From Betaproteobacteria bacterium (GTDB lineage: Bacteria > Pseudomonadota > Gammaproteobacteria > Burkholderiales > SHXO01): 53,693 bases of DNA. The translations under genes were made by a program, and so were the position numbers. The notes beneath the pieces were generated by a model. The model was not told the DNA's origin. It saw only the letters and a program-made list of their open reading frames with translations, and ran no database searches. Location: positions 1 to 53,693 of the forward strand of contig JANXRW010000051.1 in NCBI GenBank assembly GCA_025356655.1. The letters run 5' to 3'. How positions within the stretch are numbered: the first letter of the stretch is position 1; each line of letters starts with the position of its first letter. This document shows, piece after piece, positions 51,893 through 53,693 of this stretch.

Positions 51893-52227
51893 TGGCGTCG
51901 CGATTCCCGAAAGTGGTGGCGGAGGTTACCGGGGGCCGGCTAAAAGCAGACTTACCGTCATCGCAGTTGTCCTTCTCAAACGGATCGATCCCTTTACGTG
52001 TGCTCCTTTAACAAGGATAGCTACCATTCCTCTTCCCGGACAGTTAACTACGTCCTCATAATGCGGCGATGCAGCGACTCCCAGGCTGCGCGAGGATACC
52101 CAAACGAGGTAGCAATGTGCCGGAAAGACCGCCCGACTCCTCCCGGCACCAAGCGGGCCACCGGCACTGCAACCGAGCCTGCTGCGGCATGACCGCCCAA
52201 GGGCTTCTCAGCGGGACTTCGCAAGCT
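51893..52227. other. Gap between HEPN remnant and intact toxin-antitoxin pair
   Basis: About 335 bases, noticeably less GC-rich than the catabolic regions. Short frames exist on both strands, but none has family similarity. It ends with the promoter of the toxin-antitoxin pair. Confidence 0.4.
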
Positions 52228-52255
52228 TTGACTTCTGTGAAGTATAAGTTACAAT
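52228..52255 (+). promoter_or_regulatory. Sigma-70 promoter of the toxin-antitoxin pair
   Basis: TTGACT (52228-52233), 16-base spacer, TACAAT (52250-52255); each hexamer matches consensus in five of six positions. The expected start of transcription is within about 5 bases of the toxin ATG (52268), leaving a very short leader. Confidence 0.7.
52231..52243 (+). promoter_or_regulatory. Operator-like inverted repeat in the promoter
   Basis: ACTTC-TGT-GAAGT, a perfect 5-bp inverted repeat with a 3-base centre, sits between and over the -35 and -10 boxes. An antitoxin bound there would block transcription, as in autoregulated HigA-type systems. Confidence 0.55.
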
Positions 52256-52267
52256 TGAGGCTGCGCC

Positions 52268-52591
52268 ATGATGGAGGTGCGCCGGTATCAGCGCCTTGAT
52301 AGCGAAGTACCACTGACCGATTGGCTTGCCGGAATGCGTGACGCGCGGGCCAGGGCCAAACTGGAAATCCGTTTTCGACGGGTGTCCTTGGGGATTTTCG
52401 GCAACACCAAGCCGGTCGGCGAAGGTGTGCAGGAGTTGCGCGAAGACATGGCTCCCAGCTATCGCGTGTATCCGGGGCGGCATGGCGCAACGCTCGTCAT
52501 CCTGCTCTGTGGCGACGACAAGCGCGCGCAGGATGCGGACATCAAACGGGCCAAGGAATACTGGGCGGACTGGGAACGGAGAAACACATGA
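52268..52591 (+). CDS. RelE/ParE-superfamily toxin (addiction module killer protein)
   Basis: 107 residues; a second ATG is directly after the first. It is a small basic protein: LTDWLAGMRDARARAKLEIR near the start, GIFGNTKPVGEGVQELRED in the middle, then YRVYPGRHGATLVILLCGDD and KRAQDADIKRAKEYWADWE. This is the pattern of the putative addiction module killer family, probably an mRNA-cutting or gyrase-poisoning toxin of the RelE/ParE fold. It comes before its antitoxin and overlaps it by 4 bp (ATGA). No frame damage is seen, unlike the relative at 42726. Confidence 0.88.
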   Translation: MMEVRRYQRLDSEVPLTDWLAGMRDARARAKLEIRFRRVSLGIFGNTKPVGEGVQELREDMAPSYRVYPGRHGATLVILLCGDDKRAQDADIKRAKEYWADWERRNT

Positions 52592-52929
52592 GCCATCGCA
52601 AACATGCCGCTTCGATACCGCATGCCGAAGCGACCATTGCCGAACTACGAACTGATCGTTTATTCGCAGTGGAGTACCTGAAATCGGCGCTGGAAGAATT
52701 GGACAATCCCGAGCATCGCGCCGTCGGCCTGCTCGCGCTGCGTGACGTGGCCGAAGCCTATGGTGGGCTTGCCAACGTCGCGCAAGAAGCAGGCGTCACC
52801 CGCGAGGCGTTGTATCGGGCGCTGTCACCGAGCGGCAACCCGACACTCAAGACGCTGCTGGCGGTGCTTCACGCTGTCGGTATGCGACTGTCGGTTGTGC
52901 CAGCCGAGCCTACTCCGGTTCATGGCTAA
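52588..52929 (+). CDS. HigA-like antitoxin, helix-turn-helix
   Basis: 113 residues, starting inside the toxin stop codon. The N-terminal part (HAEATIAELRTDRLFAVEYL, ALEELDNPEHRAVGLLALRD) should bind the toxin. The helix-turn-helix is GGLANVAQEAGVTREALYRA, followed by LSPSGNPTLKTLLAVLHAVG, typical of addiction-module antidotes. It neutralises the toxin and probably represses the operon through the inverted repeat at 52231-52243. The module looks complete. Confidence 0.9.
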   Translation: MSHRKHAASIPHAEATIAELRTDRLFAVEYLKSALEELDNPEHRAVGLLALRDVAEAYGGLANVAQEAGVTREALYRALSPSGNPTLKTLLAVLHAVGMRLSVVPAEPTPVHG

Positions 52930-52975
52930 GCTTCACGTCACCTAAGCCAGCGTATGCCGTCCCGGCTGATGACAC

Positions 52976-53215
52976 CTATAGCTTGTGCTGCCCGATGATA
53001 GGGCATGCTGGGTAGATGGGGCCGAGCATCAGCGTGTGGATCTTCGCTCTCGTGATGGCAACCCGAAGAATCTTGCGACTTCGATGGTATGGCGGCTCGT
53101 CTTCCCACCACACGAATGACGAAACCATTTTCCGACCGTCGTGCCGTGCCTCGCGAACCACGATGACGCCATCGAACTGTTTTCCCTTTGCCTTGTGCAC
53201 ATTCATCACTTGCAC
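52976..53215 (-). pseudogene. C-terminal fragment of a UvrD/Rep-family helicase
   Basis: The frame reads VMNVHKAKGKQFDGVIVV and later KILRVAITRAKIHTLMLG, which correspond to superfamily 1 helicase motif V (H-xx-KG-x-[EQ]-[FW]-D) and motif VI (R-xx-[YV]-[VA]-A-[LI]-TRA). The helicase-like reading continues a few codons further upstream (GPGVQVM) and then loses similarity, so about 600 residues with motifs I-IV are absent. It may have come from a defence or mobile-element helicase. Confidence 0.6.
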
Positions 53216-53393
53216 GCCTGGCCCTGGTGGCCAGCAGGGACGATACGGGCAAATTTACCGGCGTTCTTCACCGCCGCTGGCGAGCGAGGGACTTATCGCT
53301 TGGTCGAATTCATTGATGTCGATATCGATAATCGGCGATCAGGCCTCCGAAAAACAGGAGGGGCGTAAGCCTTTCCCAAAGTAAGGCGGGAGC

Positions 53394-53693
53394 TTAGCCC
53401 TGGTTGTCGCAGAGACATGAAAAAAGGCTCCTCGGCGGAATCTGTGGGTGGTTTTGGGGCTGCGGAGCAGGTGCTGAAGTGGAGTTTAGGTACTTGTAGA
53501 GCTTGCGGCAGGTGGCGTCTAAGGAGTTCTGTGCCTCTTCGGTGATCCGTGGCCAGAGCAGCGGACCTCCATCGGGGTCGAGCGACTCCTCGATGGATCG
53601 GCGGGCAGACATCTTCTTCAGCTTCGGGTCCTCGTAGCGCTGGCGGATGATCTCACCGCCAAGCATCCAGAGCTGATCCCGGTGCCGGCGCAG
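53394..53693 (-). CDS. Repeat-borne protein, C-terminal part (right copy)
   Basis: Partial gene running off the right edge and ending TAA (53394-53396). The visible 99 residues include DQLWMLGGEIIRQRYEDPKL, SARRSIEESLDPDGGP, WPRITEEAQNSLDATCRKLY and a Pro/Gln tail (APAPQPQNHPQIPP). It is helical and charged with no known motif. The same gene in inverted orientation, truncated by a stop, opens the window. A gene on a repeated element is likely; whether it is a transposase is not shown. Confidence 0.6.
   Translation of the reverse strand: MRRHRDQLWMLGGEIIRQRYEDPKLKKMSARRSIEESLDPDGGPLLWPRITEEAQNSLDATCRKLYKYLNSTSAPAPQPQNHPQIPPRSLFSCLCDNQG
53426..53566. repeat. Right copy of inverted end repeat
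   Basis: Reverse complement of 1-141 with seven substitutions and no gaps. The coding frame in this copy stays open where the left copy has a stop, so this copy is nearer the ancestral state. Confidence 0.9.

Noticed and set aside
1..53693. tRNA, rRNA, CRISPR array or replication origin
   Set aside because: I looked for T-loop sequences, rRNA blocks, regularly spaced repeats and DnaA-box groups and saw none. A covariance-model scan would be needed to exclude small RNAs.

Overview
The window is GC-rich bacterial chromosomal DNA. Several things point to a proteobacterium, most likely a betaproteobacterium: the yggS / pilT-pilU block beside proC-yggT-yggU, HemJ-type protoporphyrinogen oxidase, intracellular PHB depolymerase, and two proteins with PEP-CTERM (exosortase) sorting signals. 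This is inference from gene content, since no rRNA or tRNA was seen. Both window ends lie in the same 141-bp sequence in inverted orientation (1-141 and 53426-53566, 7 mismatches), so the window probably stops at a repeated element.

Layout. 0-4.5 kb: decayed left end, then a minus-strand trio (unknown protein, HlyD-like adaptor, secreted protein), an RNase H-like protein and a small EamA transporter. 4.5-11.7 kb: minus-strand catabolic cluster A (Tat-exported small subunit and GMC flavoprotein, sugar isomerase-like protein, Gfo/Idh/MocA oxidoreductase, amidase, 3-hydroxyisobutyrate-dehydrogenase-like enzyme). 12.5-22.2 kb: PEP-CTERM protein, outer-membrane-like protein, dynamin-like GTPase, then the housekeeping block yggU-yggT-proC-SRPBCC-yggS, divergent pilT-pilU, and an rRNA methyltransferase-like gene. 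22.5-23.8 kb: wrecked IS66 element. 24.2-34.1 kb: chemoreceptor with a FliA-type promoter, hemJ, hydrolase, ferredoxin, three phosphorelay proteins without a histidine kinase, acpH-like gene, phytanoyl-CoA-dioxygenase-like gene, hydrolase, phaZ. 34.2-39.3 kb: plus-strand catabolic cluster B (cupin dioxygenase, quinone oxidoreductase, two SDRs, HpaI-type aldolase, D-2-hydroxyacid dehydrogenase). 39.5-42.3 kb: PEP-CTERM protein and exported phosphoesterase. 42.5-43.2 kb: IS66 scrap and a dead toxin-antitoxin pair. 43.3-50.9 kb: minus-strand catabolic operon C (sugar ABC importer, D-apionate-lactonase-like protein, FMN alpha-hydroxyacid oxidase) with a LacI-type operator-like palindrome. 51.3-53.7 kb: dead MNT-HEPN pair, intact toxin-antitoxin pair, UvrD helicase fragment, end repeat.

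How it fits together. Clusters A, B and C read as uptake and oxidation of sugars, glycosides or sugar acids: periplasmic flavoprotein oxidation, ABC import, lactone opening, dehydrogenation and retro-aldol cleavage. No substrate can be read from sequence alone. Operon C is bracketed by toxin-antitoxin and IS remnants, which suggests it lies in an exchanged segment. The most original leads are operon C with its uncommon lactonase-like enzyme and operator, cluster A as a candidate glycoside-oxidation system, and the string of toxin-antitoxin modules at different stages of decay.
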